NCBI GenBank assembly: GCA_009911065.1
Contig: QXWR01000037.1
Location: 1-50,450, forward strand
Length of the DNA: 50,450 nucleotides
DNA from: Clostridiaceae bacterium
Lineage (GTDB): Bacteria; Bacillota; Clostridia; Lachnospirales; Lachnospiraceae
Direction of reading: 5' to 3'
The translations under genes were made by a program, and so were the position numbers. The notes beneath the pieces were generated by a model. The model saw nothing but the letters and a program-made list of their open reading frames with translations. It did no database searches and was not told the origin of the DNA. Below, piece after piece: positions 1 to 9,531 of the stretch (its first letter is position 1; every line of letters begins with the position of its first letter).

Positions 1-70
1 TGAGACGCTGGCCTAGCAACAAAGGGTTATACCCGTTCCACAAGCCACCCGTTTTACGGGTGGTATTGAC
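1..70 (+). mobile_element. Probable right end of an IS200/IS605-family element (tnpB side)
   Basis: The first 70 bases contain a short hairpin (GGGT-TAT-ACCC near 24-34) and then a perfect 7-bp hairpin, CCACCCG at 45-51 with CGGGTGG at 57-63 around a TTTTA loop, followed by TATTGAC. In IS200/IS605 elements the right end carries the 3' part of the omega RNA, an imperfect terminal hairpin and a short cleavage motif just 3' of it; this layout matches. The tnpB gene would lie to the left, outside the window, on the plus strand. If so, the bases after about 70 would serve as the guide. A plain terminator is the alternative, but there is no T-run after the stem. Confidence 0.45.
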
Positions 71-125
71 TTCTTAACGAATCTTCTCTTTTTAAATTTA
101 AGATTTCTTCATTATTTCCAATATT

Positions 126-1073
126 TTAATATGGTGAAAACACGATCCTGTCCAAAAAATCTTCCCATTCATCTGGATGATCTACATAATATTTGGGGCA
201 TTCCTTACCAGTAACATCATAATGCCGGAGAATCTGTTCCTGCCGCAAATGATAAGCCTCTGTCAGCCATTTTAACAATTTTGTCAGACTGTCCAGAGTC
301 GCTTTAGAAAACTGTCCTTTCTTGTCCAAATGGCAGCATTCAATGGAGATGGTGTCGCTGTTTCTGTGATTGGAACAATAGGCTACTTCATCCAAAGGTA
401 CACACTGGATAATCGTGCCATCTATACCTATAACAAAATGACTGCTGACTTTGGTCTCATGTGTTTTTGCCAGCTGCTCATAATAGCTTCGGTTCTGTTC
501 TGCCGTAGTTCCTGGATTGCCTGTGTAATGTACCACTACCCCATTTACAGCATCCAGCTTTGTACCTGGACGGGAATATTCATTGAGAGGCAAAAGATCT
601 TTAAGAACCCAATCTGGAACACTCCTTTTTTTGCCGTTTTCATCCTCCATGGAGTTTTGAGTCAACAAAAAGGAGTCATTGGAGACTTTTGTGTCATGGC
701 CTCCTGATGAAAACACGCCTGACATAAGAATACTCCAAATTCCAATTCCCATCACAACCACAATCCAAAATATCAGCCACAGGCAGATCACAGTAAACAA
801 ATCCATCGGTTGTCTGCCTTGCTTTGATGAAGAGCGTCTTTTCCAGGGTTGGGTTTGTATTGTCTTGTTTCTTTGATTCCTGGCTGGATTATGCTTTCTC
901 TTCTGGGGAATGGTTCGTTTGGATGGCCATATTACTGACGCAGGTTTCTTTGATGGCACAGAATGTCTGTTTTGCTGGACCAATGGTTTCTGGAATTTTC
1001 GCTGTGATACAAATTTTGGAATGTGAATTTCTCCATCTTCCATGGTTCTGTTTGGTTCCTTCTCCGGGTTCAT
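126..1073 (-). CDS. Membrane-anchored N-acetylmuramoyl-L-alanine amidase (Amidase_2/PGRP fold)
   Basis: Peptidoglycan amidase that would cleave the bond between MurNAc and L-Ala. About 90 very basic, low-complexity residues precede a single membrane segment (about residues 92-115), and the catalytic domain follows outside the cell. The zinc-site motifs of the family are visible: VVHYTGNPGTT (first His), SSHFVIGIDGTI, and RHYDVTGKECP with the second His and the Cys ligand. I start at ATG 1073 (MNPEKEP), which has AAGGA seven bases upstream; an upstream in-frame TTG is weaker. The long basic cytoplasmic tail is unusual for this family. It stands alone between the putative IS end and the tfoX-like gene. 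Confidence 0.88.
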   Translation of the reverse strand: MNPEKEPNRTMEDGEIHIPKFVSQRKFQKPLVQQNRHSVPSKKPASVIWPSKRTIPQKRKHNPARNQRNKTIQTQPWKRRSSSKQGRQPMDLFTVICLWLIFWIVVVMGIGIWSILMSGVFSSGGHDTKVSNDSFLLTQNSMEDENGKKRSVPDWVLKDLLPLNEYSRPGTKLDAVNGVVVHYTGNPGTTAEQNRSYYEQLAKTHETKVSSHFVIGIDGTIIQCVPLDEVAYCSNHRNSDTISIECCHLDKKGQFSKATLDSLTKLLKWLTEAYHLRQEQILRHYDVTGKECPKYYVDHPDEWEDFLDRIVFSPY

Positions 1074-1201
1074 CTCCAAGTCCTTTAATCGACAAAATTC
1101 TTTCTCTCTTCCCCTATATCGGCCAATTTATGTCAATTTATAACATTTTTTCTCAAAATCCCCCTATTCTTTTATGAAACAAAAAATTACATTCTTTTTT
1201 C

Positions 1202-1522
1202 TTATCCCTTCTTCTTCTTTTTTGGCTCAGGAAGCTGGGCGCAGGTGATAACGGCCAGCTTTGTAAGCATCTCCTTATCTTCCACATCCTCCACCAAAAG
1301 ATAGTTTTTTGCCCCTTCATAGGGAGGAGCTTCCTCCAGTTTTGGAAACAATTCCTTTCCTTCTTTTGTAATCTTTAAAAACAACTGATCTTTACAAACC
1401 ACGCCGAAAATCTTTCCGTCACAGTAAATTCCATATTCTCCAAACATTTTCCGATAAGTAATGGTTCCTGCCTCTTTCATCTGATCAACCACAAATTCTA
1501 CAAATTCTATTTTTGAAGCCAT
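1202..1522 (-). CDS. TfoX N-terminal domain protein
   Basis: A 106-residue protein consisting of the TfoX N-terminal domain alone: the RKMFGEYGIYCDGKIFGVV stretch and the central FLKIT motif are typical. Stand-alone TfoX_N proteins are widespread in Firmicutes and their role is not established; only the longer gammaproteobacterial TfoX/Sxy is tied to competence. The C-terminus ends in a poly-Lys tail (PKKKKKG). The start has a strong GGAGGG site. It is the last of three small genes (YafY-type regulator, GyrI-like, TfoX-like) that may belong together. Confidence 0.85.
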   Translation of the reverse strand: MASKIEFVEFVVDQMKEAGTITYRKMFGEYGIYCDGKIFGVVCKDQLFLKITKEGKELFPKLEEAPPYEGAKNYLLVEDVEDKEMLTKLAVITCAQLPEPKKKKKG

Positions 1523-1555
1523 AAAATTCTCCCTCCATTTTTTATAAATCCATCA

Positions 1556-1603
1556 GGAAAGCTCTGAACAAACATAAAAAGTCATGTTTGACCAGAGCTT
1601 TCC
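1556..1603. other. Long intergenic hairpin between the tfoX-like and gyrI-like genes
   Basis: GGAAAGCTCTG (1556-1566) pairs perfectly with CAGAGCTTTCC (1593-1603), and AAACAT pairs with ATGTTT inside it. No T-run follows on either strand, so it is not a classic intrinsic terminator. It may protect the 3' end of the gyrI-like message or attenuate tfoX expression. Confidence 0.5.
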
Positions 1604-1609
1604 AATTCT

Positions 1610-2068
1610 TTAGCAAATCCCTACATAAATATGGATTTCAGAATCTTCCATGTTGTCATCTTGATACTCCTCAAAATCACACTGATAGGTTCGGGGAAGA
1701 TCCATCTGTCCAATCTCCTGCCAAGCAGATGCAACGGCACTTACCATGTCGCCATGTACCACGAATTTGGCGTATTTTCCTGCTGGAATCCGACAGACCA
1801 TACAATCTTTTACTTCTGCCGCATCTGCTGTCTCACAGGCTGCAATCGCTGTATAAGAAGACTTGTCCTCTCCTTTATATTCCGTATAAATTCCAAGAGC
1901 CTTCTCATTTATCTTACCAGGAATTGTGGCATAAATTCCATCTTTAAAAAGCCGGTCCCACAAGCCTCCAAGAGCTGCAGCCAAATTCGGGTCTACATTT
2001 CCAGTTTGAACAGAGACTCCAATGGCAATCTTTTCTTTCAGTTCTACAATCTCATATTTCATAACCAC
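1610..2068 (-). CDS. GyrI-like / AraC effector-binding domain protein
   Basis: A 152-residue single-domain protein of the GyrI-like small-molecule-binding superfamily. It shows the usual opening (YEIVELKEKIAIGVSVQTG), the central LWDRLFKDGIYATIPGK and GIYTEY stretches, and the late IPAGKYAKFVVHG strand that lines the ligand pocket. Such proteins bind cationic or hydrophobic compounds or act as toxin/antibiotic buffers. I keep the GTG start at 2068 because AAGGA lies seven bases upstream; ATG 2062 is possible. It lies 75 bases downstream of the WYL regulator, which may control it in response to a shared ligand (inference). Confidence 0.8.
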   Translation of the reverse strand: MVMKYEIVELKEKIAIGVSVQTGNVDPNLAAALGGLWDRLFKDGIYATIPGKINEKALGIYTEYKGEDKSSYTAIAACETADAAEVKDCMVCRIPAGKYAKFVVHGDMVSAVASAWQEIGQMDLPRTYQCDFEEYQDDNMEDSEIHIYVGIC

Positions 2069-2143
2069 ACAACCATCCTTTCTTTTAATTGACCTTTCTT
2101 ATTTATTTTATCAAAAGAAATAGGACATCTGTATGTCATGTTT

Positions 2144-3052
2144 TTATATTTTACGGTACTTTTGGCAAATTTTTTCTGCAAACTCCCAAATATCTTGCTG
2201 AAAGGCAGCAGGCTCTAACAATCTGGCTTTATCCCCAAAGGAAGCAATCCAGCAAATCATGGTGTTTTTATCTGAAAATCCTCCGGAAAACAATAACATT
2301 CCATCTGGCTGTTCCGTAAAACTGTCTATGCCGTATTCTTCCACAAGCCGCCATTTACAGTCTGGATGAATTTCTACTTTTACTTCATAAACCCTGGGAA
2401 AAACCTGTTCTGGCGATAAGTCTGGCAATGGGGCTGGACGTTTCTTGAATGTTTCCATTGTTTGAAGATTTGTCATCCGGTTCAGCTTAAACAGCCGGAA
2501 ATCCTTTCGGATGGTACACCAAGCCCATACATACCAGCTAGACCAGTAAAAGATCAGATCATAAGGTTCCACAATCCGCATGGTTTCTCCTTTTGGACTG
2601 TAATACAAAAAAGATACTTTTTGGGAGGAAAGAATGGCTTTATGGAGCTGGTCAATCTTAGGCGGCAGAGATACCTTATACCAGGAGGAAAGATCAATCA
2701 AAATGTGAGGATCACCTGTCAGCATACCAGAAGAGCCTACAGACAATTTCTCCATAAGCTTTGCATATTGGTTGGTCTGACTGATACTGTCCAGACTTTT
2801 AAGCCCTGTCAGTATTGCCTGAATTTCCTCAGTACATAAAAGGGTCCGGTCTATGGCATATCCTTCTACTATGGAAATTCCTCCCCCAACTCCCCGCTCA
2901 GTGATAAGAGGGATTCCTGCCATGCACAAAGCTTCAATATCCCGGTTAATGGTACGGCGGGAGACTTCAAATTTTTCTGCCAAATAAGGAGCGGTTACTT
3001 TTTCCTGCTGCAGTAAAACTGACAGAATGCCAATCATTCGGTCTAGTTTCAT
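2144..3052 (-). CDS. YafY-family HTH/WYL transcriptional regulator
   Basis: DNA-binding regulator of about 302 residues: a DeoR-like helix-turn-helix at the N-terminus (YLAEKFEVSRRTINRDIEAL), a central region, and a WYL domain around SSWYVWAWCTIRKDFRLFKL, followed by a WCX-like C-terminus (IHPDCKWRLVEEYG). WYL domains sense ligands, often nucleotides or single-stranded DNA. The start at ATG 3052 (MKLDRM) is set by AGGAGG six bases upstream; an upstream in-frame start would overlap the preceding gene. It begins 17 bases after the helicase stop, so it may be co-transcribed with that gene. Confidence 0.9.
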   Translation of the reverse strand: MKLDRMIGILSVLLQQEKVTAPYLAEKFEVSRRTINRDIEALCMAGIPLITERGVGGGISIVEGYAIDRTLLCTEEIQAILTGLKSLDSISQTNQYAKLMEKLSVGSSGMLTGDPHILIDLSSWYKVSLPPKIDQLHKAILSSQKVSFLYYSPKGETMRIVEPYDLIFYWSSWYVWAWCTIRKDFRLFKLNRMTNLQTMETFKKRPAPLPDLSPEQVFPRVYEVKVEIHPDCKWRLVEEYGIDSFTEQPDGMLLFSGGFSDKNTMICWIASFGDKARLLEPAAFQQDIWEFAEKICQKYRKI

Positions 3053-3068
3053 CTTCTTCCTCCTTGTC

Positions 3069-6000
3069 TTATTTTTCTTTCTCAAACAGACTCATTTGGC
3101 GTCCGTTATCCCAGCCTTTCTGCTTTGCTGTAATCGTTTGGCGCAGAAGAACGGATTTGGATAGGGATGTTGCAAACTGGGAACTTTCCCCATAACCGGT
3201 GAGAATCAGTTCTTCCTTTGCTCTGGTTGCTGCCACATAAAAAAGCCTTTTCTCTTCTTCCAGGTCCGTTTCCTGCCCTTTCCATTCCAGAGGTATTATC
3301 CCCAACTTAACACCACAGAGAAGAACAACAGGAAATTCCAGCCCCTTGGAACCATGGATGGTCATTAAAGTGACTGCATCCGAGGAATAATGTTTTCCAC
3401 CCATTCGTTTCAGATCGCTTTCCCTGCCAAAAGCCAAAGCATTCAGCATTTCTTCCATAGTATTATAAAACACTGCCATATCTGACAGTTTATCCAAGGC
3501 TGGATGGTCTTTAAGACCCAAATCCGTTTTCCAGGATTCCCATATATTTTTTGGCTTTCCTCTTTTACAGGACTTTTGATATTTTTCTCTCAGCAATTCA
3601 TATGTATTTTTTTCATCCCTCCACAATCGTTTTTCACAAAAGTTTCGGGAAATAATATCTTCCGGATTCAACACACTTCGAAAAAATGAAATGCTGCCTC
3701 GAACCAGCTCTTCCTGAAGAAATTCTTCTCTTCCTGTCACTACATAAGGAATGCCTTCTTTTTTCAGGCAGGTCTCCAGAATTTCTGCCTGACGGTGTGT
3801 GCGGTACAAAACTGCAATATCTCCAAAACTTCTGACAGCTCCAAAAATGTGGGAAAATTCTTCCTGTGCATCCAGCATATCGATTCCACCAACCAGACGG
3901 TTTATTTCTTTTGCCAAAAAGATTGCCTCTGCTTTTTCACTGGCAATTTTTACAAAACGAACTGGCAGGCCAGATCCTGCTACAGGCTCCAAATAATTTT
4001 TTTCCTCTTTTAAAATCTCATTTGCCAAAGAAACAATCTCTCGCGAGGAACGGTAATTTTTCCGCAGCACAATCACTTCGGCATCTTGTTAACAAAACTT
4101 TTGGAAACTTTCCGGACTGGCGCCTCGAAATCCATAGATCGCCTGATGGGGATCTCCAATAACAAACACTTCCCGCCCGCCCTGACTCCATGCCTGAATC
4201 AAACGATATTGCAAAGGATTAATATCTTGAAATTCATCCACCAAAATATAAGAAAACTTTTGCACCCCTTCCAATGCTTTTTCCAGTCCCCGAATCAAAA
4301 GATCATCAAAATCAAAAGCAGACAAGTCAGCTAACTGCTTTTCATATTCTCTCACAAGAAGGTCCAAAGATTCCATATCGGATTCTTCTGCACACATGAT
4401 CTTTTTTTGTGATATTTTTTGCTGGAGTTTTGTGGCTTTTCCCTTTATTCCAAGTTTTTTAGCAGCTTCTTTTACAATTTCCAGGGCAGAATCTTCATCT
4501 AACAGAGTAAATTCTTCTCCAGAAGTTTTCAACAAGTCATAACAGATCGAATGAAAGGTCCCAATTTTCATCATTCGGACCGGACTATTTTTCCCCAATT
4601 CTTCTTTTAAACGGTTTTTCATCTCCAAAGCAGCCTGATTGGTAAAAGTGACTGCCAAAATCTCGGAAGGTTTCACTCTGCGGTTTTGGAGCAAATGAAG
4701 AATACGTCCCACTAATGTTTTCGTCTTACCAGTTCCAGGCCCTGCAATAACTGCAATTTTTGGAGAAATCGAGCAAATGGCAAGAAGCTGTTCTTCATTA
4801 AATGCAATTTTTTCCTTTACTGGAATTTCATTTTTTGACGGTTGCTTGGAAGTAAATGGTTCCAAATCTCCCTTCTGTGCTCTATGCACATTTTGTTTTT
4901 GGTTCCACAAAGACGTTTCAATCCCATGAAATAAAGGAGCCTGCATCTGCCAGGTTTTGTCTCCAAACAAACTCATCTGGCCATCCATGGATTCCAGTTC
5001 CGATGGTTCAAACAGCTGAATTTTTCCATATTCTCCGTCAAACCCTGGATAACGCCGCACATTTCCCTGCCTTAACCGGCGGATTCCTTCCGCGATTGAA
5101 TATCCACAAGCATTTTGAATTGTCTCTATGGAAATTTCTCTCAAAATTGAAAATTCCGAACCTAACAAAGAAAGCATTTCTTCATATGTTTTCTGCACTT
5201 TTCCACTGGTAGTTCCCAAACCAATGGATGCAGCAATTACTTCTGGCAGCGGCACAAGACTTTCAAAGGCCAAGGCATTGAAAGGTACATATCCTTCTTT
5301 TCGGTCTGCCAGCTGGTCAATCCGATGAGATACGCCCATGGTCAGCTTTTTGCCGCAAATCGGACATTTTCCATGATATTGTTCTGCTTCTTTTGGACTG
5401 AAGCATAAATTGCATTTGCGGTGTCCGTCGTAATGATATTTTCCTTCTTCCGGGAAAAATTCAATCGTCCCCACAAGTCCTTTTCCTTTTTGAATCCCAT
5501 CATACAACCCATCATAACTCATAGATATATCAAATAAATTTGCTTCTCGTCCCAGTTTAGAGGGAGAATGAGCATCTGAATTTGAGATCATCTGAAAGCG
5601 GTCCAAAGCTGAGAGACGCCAGTTCATGGAAGGGTCTGAGGACAGTCCAGTCTCAATGGCGTGAACATAAGGACTCAGTTCTTCAAAACATTCTTCTACT
5701 GAATCAAATCCAGAAAAAGCCCCAAACATGGAAAAATGAGGGGTCCATATATGGGCAGGCACAAAAATTGCATTGGGACAGACATCCAGTGTAATTTCTA
5801 ATAAATCCCGACTATCCAGCCCAAGAATCGGCCGTCCGTCTGAGTGAATATTGCCTATAGATTCCAGCTTTTTTGACAATCGTTCTGCTTCCATCAAACC
5901 AGGGAGCAATATCAAATTGTGAACTTTGCGCACTCGTCCATTTTTCTTATAAATAGAACTAATTTCTCCAGAAATTACAAATCTGGGAATCTCAGGTTTT

Positions 6001-6230
6001 CCACAAACCGAATCTGCCAGCCGTAAATCTTCTTTCAGACAATACAATCCCTGTTCTGCCGGAATTAATTTATCCACAAGCTCTTTTCTCCACGCCGGAT
6101 GCGTAAAATCTCCAGTCCCCAATATGCTGATTCCCTTTTTTCTTGCCCACAAATCTAAATATTCCAGAACACATTCCTTGCTGGTAGCTCTTGAATATTT
6201 GGAATGAATGTGTAAATCTGCAATGTACAT
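3069..6230 (-). pseudogene. Endonuclease Q-like PHP nuclease fused to UvrD/PcrA-type helicase, interrupted by one in-frame stop
   Basis: The reading frame encodes a fusion of about 1050 residues. Residues 1 to about 400 are EndoQ-like: DLHIHSKYSRATS at 5-17, GTGDFTHPAW, NSDAHSPSKLG and a CxxC...CxxC zinc ribbon (CNLCF...CPICG). EndoQ nicks 5' of deaminated bases. The rest is a superfamily 1A helicase: Walker A AGPGTGKTKT, motif II LVDEFQDINPLQ, motif III GDPHQAIYGFRG, motif IV LRKNYRSS, motif V MTIHGSKGLEFP, motif VI YVAATRAKEE. A TAA at 4089-4091 (codon 714) sits between motifs III and IV; the frame is unchanged after it (QDAEVIVLRKNYRSS), so this is a point nonsense change, perhaps CAA or GAA to TAA. 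ATG 6230 has AGAGGAAATT upstream. If translated as is, the helicase lacks its second RecA half, while the nuclease half could remain active. Confidence 0.85.
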
Positions 6231-6306
6231 AATTTCCTCTTTTCGGTTCTTTATTTCCGCAAACAGTGAACAAAACAACAGCTTTCGTTAAAATCGTGAT
6301 TTATCT

Positions 6307-7155
6307 TTACATTGTCTTTAACATCTCCAGCACTGCATAGGTCTTTCGTCCCAATTCATCTGACAAAGGCACTTCATCTGCCCGTCGGTCCACTTCTTCT
6401 GGAAGCTGATACAAATCAATCACTTGAAGTCCTTTTCCTTCATAATATTTTCGCAAATAGTCTTTCCCTGCATGAAGACTGCTAGAAAGAAAATAATTGT
6501 GATGCATTTCCTGTTTTACCTGCATTTCCTCAGCAATGTAATCAATCCAGCTGACAAATGTTTTCAAATTATAATCATTGAGAGAATACCCGACAAATAA
6601 AAACACATGATCAATCAAAAGAGATTTCAAAAAAGTTTCCATCAGACGATGGGTTTGAGAATAATGTAAATAGTCGTCTTCTTTAAACACTAGTTTTTCT
6701 GGCTGTTCAATATCCCCATGAAGTTTTAACAAATAATGAGCAGAAAGCCCAGTCATCAAATCCCGGTCTTCCCGAATCACCTGATAGCCCTGTGCCACCT
6801 GATCTAACAGAGTGTCAAAATTTGTTGTTACTATATGTTTTGGTTTAAGAGATACAATCAGCTCATCCAAAATATTAGCCTCTATGTTATCCGGAATCAT
6901 GGACCGAATTAAAGAATAATAAGAAGCATGATTTTCACTCTCATCCAGACAATAATAATATTGGGGAATCCGAATGTATTCTTCGGTTGCCAAACGTCCT
7001 TTGGTAGAATAATCAATCTGATCTGCAAAAGCCTGAACCATCTGCCCCCATGTTGGAAGTCCGGAATTTTTGGAAACCCCTGCCCCAACAAAAATCACAA
7101 GTTTTTCCTTTTGAAGGGTCAGAGACAAATCTTTTGTCATTTCATAAAACGTCAT
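6307..7155 (-). CDS. SIR2-like domain protein
   Basis: A 282-residue protein with a SIR2_2-type NAD-binding fold: FVGAGVSKNSGLPTW near residues 22-36, VTTNFDTLLD, KLHGD with the likely catalytic His, and FVGYSLNDYNLK. Stand-alone SIR2_2 proteins lack the zinc module of sirtuin deacetylases. Related domains in Thoeris, DSR and SIR2-HerA systems hydrolyse NAD+ during phage defence. ATG 7155 is chosen because AAGGAGG precedes it. The gene sits 76 bases upstream of the EndoQ-helicase frame on the same strand, which makes a joint nucleic-acid or defence role conceivable, though unproven. The rest of the protein is not recognised. Confidence 0.85.
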   Translation of the reverse strand: MTFYEMTKDLSLTLQKEKLVIFVGAGVSKNSGLPTWGQMVQAFADQIDYSTKGRLATEEYIRIPQYYYCLDESENHASYYSLIRSMIPDNIEANILDELIVSLKPKHIVTTNFDTLLDQVAQGYQVIREDRDLMTGLSAHYLLKLHGDIEQPEKLVFKEDDYLHYSQTHRLMETFLKSLLIDHVFLFVGYSLNDYNLKTFVSWIDYIAEEMQVKQEMHHNYFLSSSLHAGKDYLRKYYEGKGLQVIDLYQLPEEVDRRADEVPLSDELGRKTYAVLEMLKTM

Positions 7156-7197
7156 AAAAACCTCCTTTTTTATCATCATTCAGAAGTCAAAAACAAC

Positions 7198-7273
7198 TTG
7201 ACATTTTTCGACATTCATGATAAAATTGCGACCAAGAGGGGGTTTAAGGGGGAAAACAGCTCCCCCTCTTTTT
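7198..7273 (+). promoter_or_regulatory. Isolated plus-strand sigma-A-like promoter followed by a terminator-like hairpin
   Basis: TTGACA (7198-7203), a 17-base spacer and TAAAAT (7221-7226) form a near-consensus promoter facing right. Within ten bases AGAGGGGG (7235-7242) pairs with CCCCCTCT (7262-7269), ending in TTTTT. No plus-strand gene follows. The unit would give a transcript of only about 40 bases, or antisense RNA into the end of proA if the terminator leaks. On the minus strand the hairpin lacks a T-run. Confidence 0.35.
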
Positions 7274-7310
7274 ATCTGTATATATCAACTTTTCTATTCT
7301 GTCAGGCATT

Positions 7311-8555
7311 CTATTGCCGAATCTGTCCATCTCCATATATAATATATTTTGTAGTAGTCAAAGCTTCCAATCCCATAGGTCCCCGTGCATGAAGCTTCTG
7401 AGTGCTAATCCCAATCTCAGCTCCAAATCCAAATTCATTTCCATCCGTAAACCTGGTTGAAGCATTTACATATACTGCTGCAGCATCAATTTCATCCAGA
7501 AAACGCTGAGCATGTTCATAACTTTTTGTCACAATCGATTCAGAATGTCCTGTATTATACCGATTAATATGCTCAATCGCTTCATCCAGGGAATCCACCA
7601 GTTTCAATGACAGAATATAATCCAAATATTCCATCCCCCAGTCATCTTCTTTTGCATGGATAAATTCCGGAATCAACTGACAAGCATTTTCATCCGCCCG
7701 CACCTCAACATTATATTCAGCCATCTTTCTTTGCAGCAAAGGCAAAAATTCTTGAGCAACCGAGCGATGAACCACCAAAGATTCGCAGGCATTACAAACT
7801 CCAATTCTCTGTGTTTTAGCATTTACAATAAGATTCAGGGCCATATTCAGATCAGCTCCTTCATCTACATAAATATGGCAATTTCCAGTCCCAGTCTCAA
7901 TTACAGGAACCGTGCTGTTTTCCACAACCGTCCGAATAAGCCCTGCGCCGCCTCTTGGAATCAACACATCCACATAATCATTCATTCGCATCAGTTGTTT
8001 TGTCGTTTCTCGGTCCACATCCGTAATCAGTTGAACTGCCTCTTTCATAATGGATGCTTGCTCCAACCCTTTCTGAAGACATGTTACAATTACCTGATTG
8101 GAATGAATTGCATCTTTTCCCCCTTTTAAAATCACAGCATTTCCGGTTTTAAAGCAAAGCCCAAAAGCATCTGCTGTCACATTGGGGCGAGCCTCATAGA
8201 TCATTCCAATTACGCCCAAGGGAACTCGCTTTTTCCCAATCATCAAACCATTGGGCCGCTTTTTCATTGAAAGGACCTCTCCTACAGGGTCCTCCAATGC
8301 TGCCACTTGTAATAGTCCATCTGCCATTCCCTGAATCCGTTCCTGGGTGAGCTTCAAACGATCCAACATTCCCTGACTCATTCCATTCTTTTTGGCACAA
8401 TCCATATCTTTCTGATTTGCCTCTAAAATCTCTTCTGCTCCATCCAGCAAAGCTTTGGCTGCAGCAGAAAGTCCTCCATTCTTGCGTGATACTCCTAATT
8501 TATTCAAATAGGCGGCCGCTTTTTTCGCCCCTATTCCCATTTCAATCAGATTCAT
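7311..8555 (-). CDS. proA: Gamma-glutamyl phosphate reductase
   Basis: Second step of proline synthesis: NADPH-dependent reduction of gamma-glutamyl phosphate to glutamate-5-semialdehyde, in the cytoplasm. The 414-residue length is normal. Family signatures are clear: [44 protein letters not shown], and the catalytic cysteine in [12 protein letters not shown]; the C-terminus has [23 protein letters not shown] 8555 has AGGAGG just upstream. It is at the end of a run proB / DUF896 / 5-FTHF cyclo-ligase / proA, so the two proline genes are split by two small genes. Confidence 0.98.
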   Translation of the reverse strand: MNLIEMGIGAKKAAAYLNKLGVSRKNGGLSAAAKALLDGAEEILEANQKDMDCAKKNGMSQGMLDRLKLTQERIQGMADGLLQVAALEDPVGEVLSMKKRPNGLMIGKKRVPLGVIGMIYEARPNVTADAFGLCFKTGNAVILKGGKDAIHSNQVIVTCLQKGLEQASIMKEAVQLITDVDRETTKQLMRMNDYVDVLIPRGGAGLIRTVVENSTVPVIETGTGNCHIYVDEGADLNMALNLIVNAKTQRIGVCNACESLVVHRSVAQEFLPLLQRKMAEYNVEVRADENACQLIPEFIHAKEDDWGMEYLDYILSLKLVDSLDEAIEHINRYNTGHSESIVTKSYEHAQRFLDEIDAAAVYVNASTRFTDGNEFGFGAEIGISTQKLHARGPMGLEALTTTKYIIYGDGQIRQ

Positions 8556-8607
8556 CCTCCATCCTCCTTATTTCGTTTGGCTTCTCATTTTTCAATCCAT
8601 TTTTCAA

Positions 8608-9216
8608 TCAACATCCATTTACGCCACTACAATCAATCACCTCATCTGAAGTAATCACCCAATGAACCTTCTGGTCATGGTTTTCTGTATCAATCTTTTC
8701 CAACACCTGAAACGGATACCCTATACCAATAAGAACATGTTCTGACTCTTTTTCCAAAAAGCGGTCATAATAGCCGCCGCCATATCCAACCCGTTCTCCC
8801 TGTCTGGAAAAGGCCAGCCCAGGCAAAACAACAGGACATTTCAAATCAAGACCTTTGGCTGACCGGCAATCTTTTTTCGGCTCCCAAATGCCAAAACTTC
8901 CAGGAATCAGCTGCTCTGGTTTATCCACAAGGCAAAAAGAAAGATATTTTCCTTCTGTTCGGGGCAAAGCAACCATTATCTGCCTTTTCCACAAAGCTTT
9001 TAGGATCTCCCATGTATCTACTTCGTGATTAAAAGAAGCATACATATATACGATTTTAGCAGTTAAAATCTCTGGCATTTGAAAAAGCCTGCAAAAAATT
9101 TCCTGGTCCATTTTCGATTTTTCTGCTAAATTTAGCTCTTTTCTCATTCTACGGGCTTTTTCGCGGATTTGTTGTTTCTTCTCAAAAAGACAAGAAGATC
9201 CATCAGGACTGGACAT
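8608..9216 (-). CDS. 5-formyltetrahydrofolate cyclo-ligase
   Basis: ATP-dependent conversion of 5-formyl-THF to 5,10-methenyl-THF, a folate salvage step. The 202-residue protein has an Arg/Lys-rich first helix (REKARRMRKELN), the substrate loop VDTWEIL, and the C-terminal GYGGGYYDRFL ATP-binding signature. The start at 9216 has GGGGGAG upstream and overlaps the end of the DUF896 gene by 14 bases, implying translational coupling. Apart from the folate reaction itself, nothing ties it to proline synthesis; the cluster is probably just a growth-related operon. Confidence 0.95.
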   Translation of the reverse strand: MSSPDGSSCLFEKKQQIREKARRMRKELNLAEKSKMDQEIFCRLFQMPEILTAKIVYMYASFNHEVDTWEILKALWKRQIMVALPRTEGKYLSFCLVDKPEQLIPGSFGIWEPKKDCRSAKGLDLKCPVVLPGLAFSRQGERVGYGGGYYDRFLEKESEHVLIGIGYPFQVLEKIDTENHDQKVHWVITSDEVIDCSGVNGC

Positions 9217-9430
9217 GGGAAACTCCCCCGTGCTTTTTCCCTAAATCAGTAATGCTTCCATCTGCTTCCTGTACAGAAATGCTGTTTAAATTAGCCCGCA
9301 TATTTTGTCGAATCACTGCAATATAGGCCTTCCGCAAAGCATCCTGCTCCATTTTCTCTTCCTCGGTCAGCCCAACTGACTGTGATTTGTGATACAATTC
9401 ATTAATCCGGTCAATATTACTTTGTTCCAT
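9203..9430 (-). CDS. DUF896 (YnzC-like) small protein
   Basis: A 75-residue protein of the DUF896/UPF0291 family: RINELYHKSQSVGLTEEEK followed by a second helix LRKAYIAVIRQNMRANLNSI. In Bacillus, YnzC is a small helical cytoplasmic protein of unknown role linked to the SOS regulon. The start at 9430 has a strong AAGGAGG site. It is followed with a 14-base overlap by the 5-formyl-THF cyclo-ligase gene. The intergenic bases upstream include one TTATCCACA (9463-9471). Confidence 0.93.
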   Translation of the reverse strand: MEQSNIDRINELYHKSQSVGLTEEEKMEQDALRKAYIAVIRQNMRANLNSISVQEADGSITDLGKKHGGVSHVQS

Positions 9431-9531
9431 TGTGTTTTCCTCCTTATTTTTTTAGCAGCCAATTATCCACAAAATTATAATTTCACCAATTTTTCGAAAA
9501 ATGATTCTGCATCCTGCTTTTTCTTATAAGA

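Noticed and set aside
330..707. Plus-strand open frames across the window, for example inside the amidase gene
   Set aside because: They mirror minus-strand genes, lack ribosome sites and have no recognisable protein motifs.
6307..7155. Sirtuin protein deacetylase
   Set aside because: The zinc-binding Cys module is absent; the protein belongs to the SIR2_2 type found in NADase-like proteins.
9463..9471. Single TTATCCACA between proB and the DUF896 gene as part of the DnaA-box array
   Set aside because: It is isolated, unphased and expected by chance in AT-rich DNA; only the 41-bp phased set is unusual.
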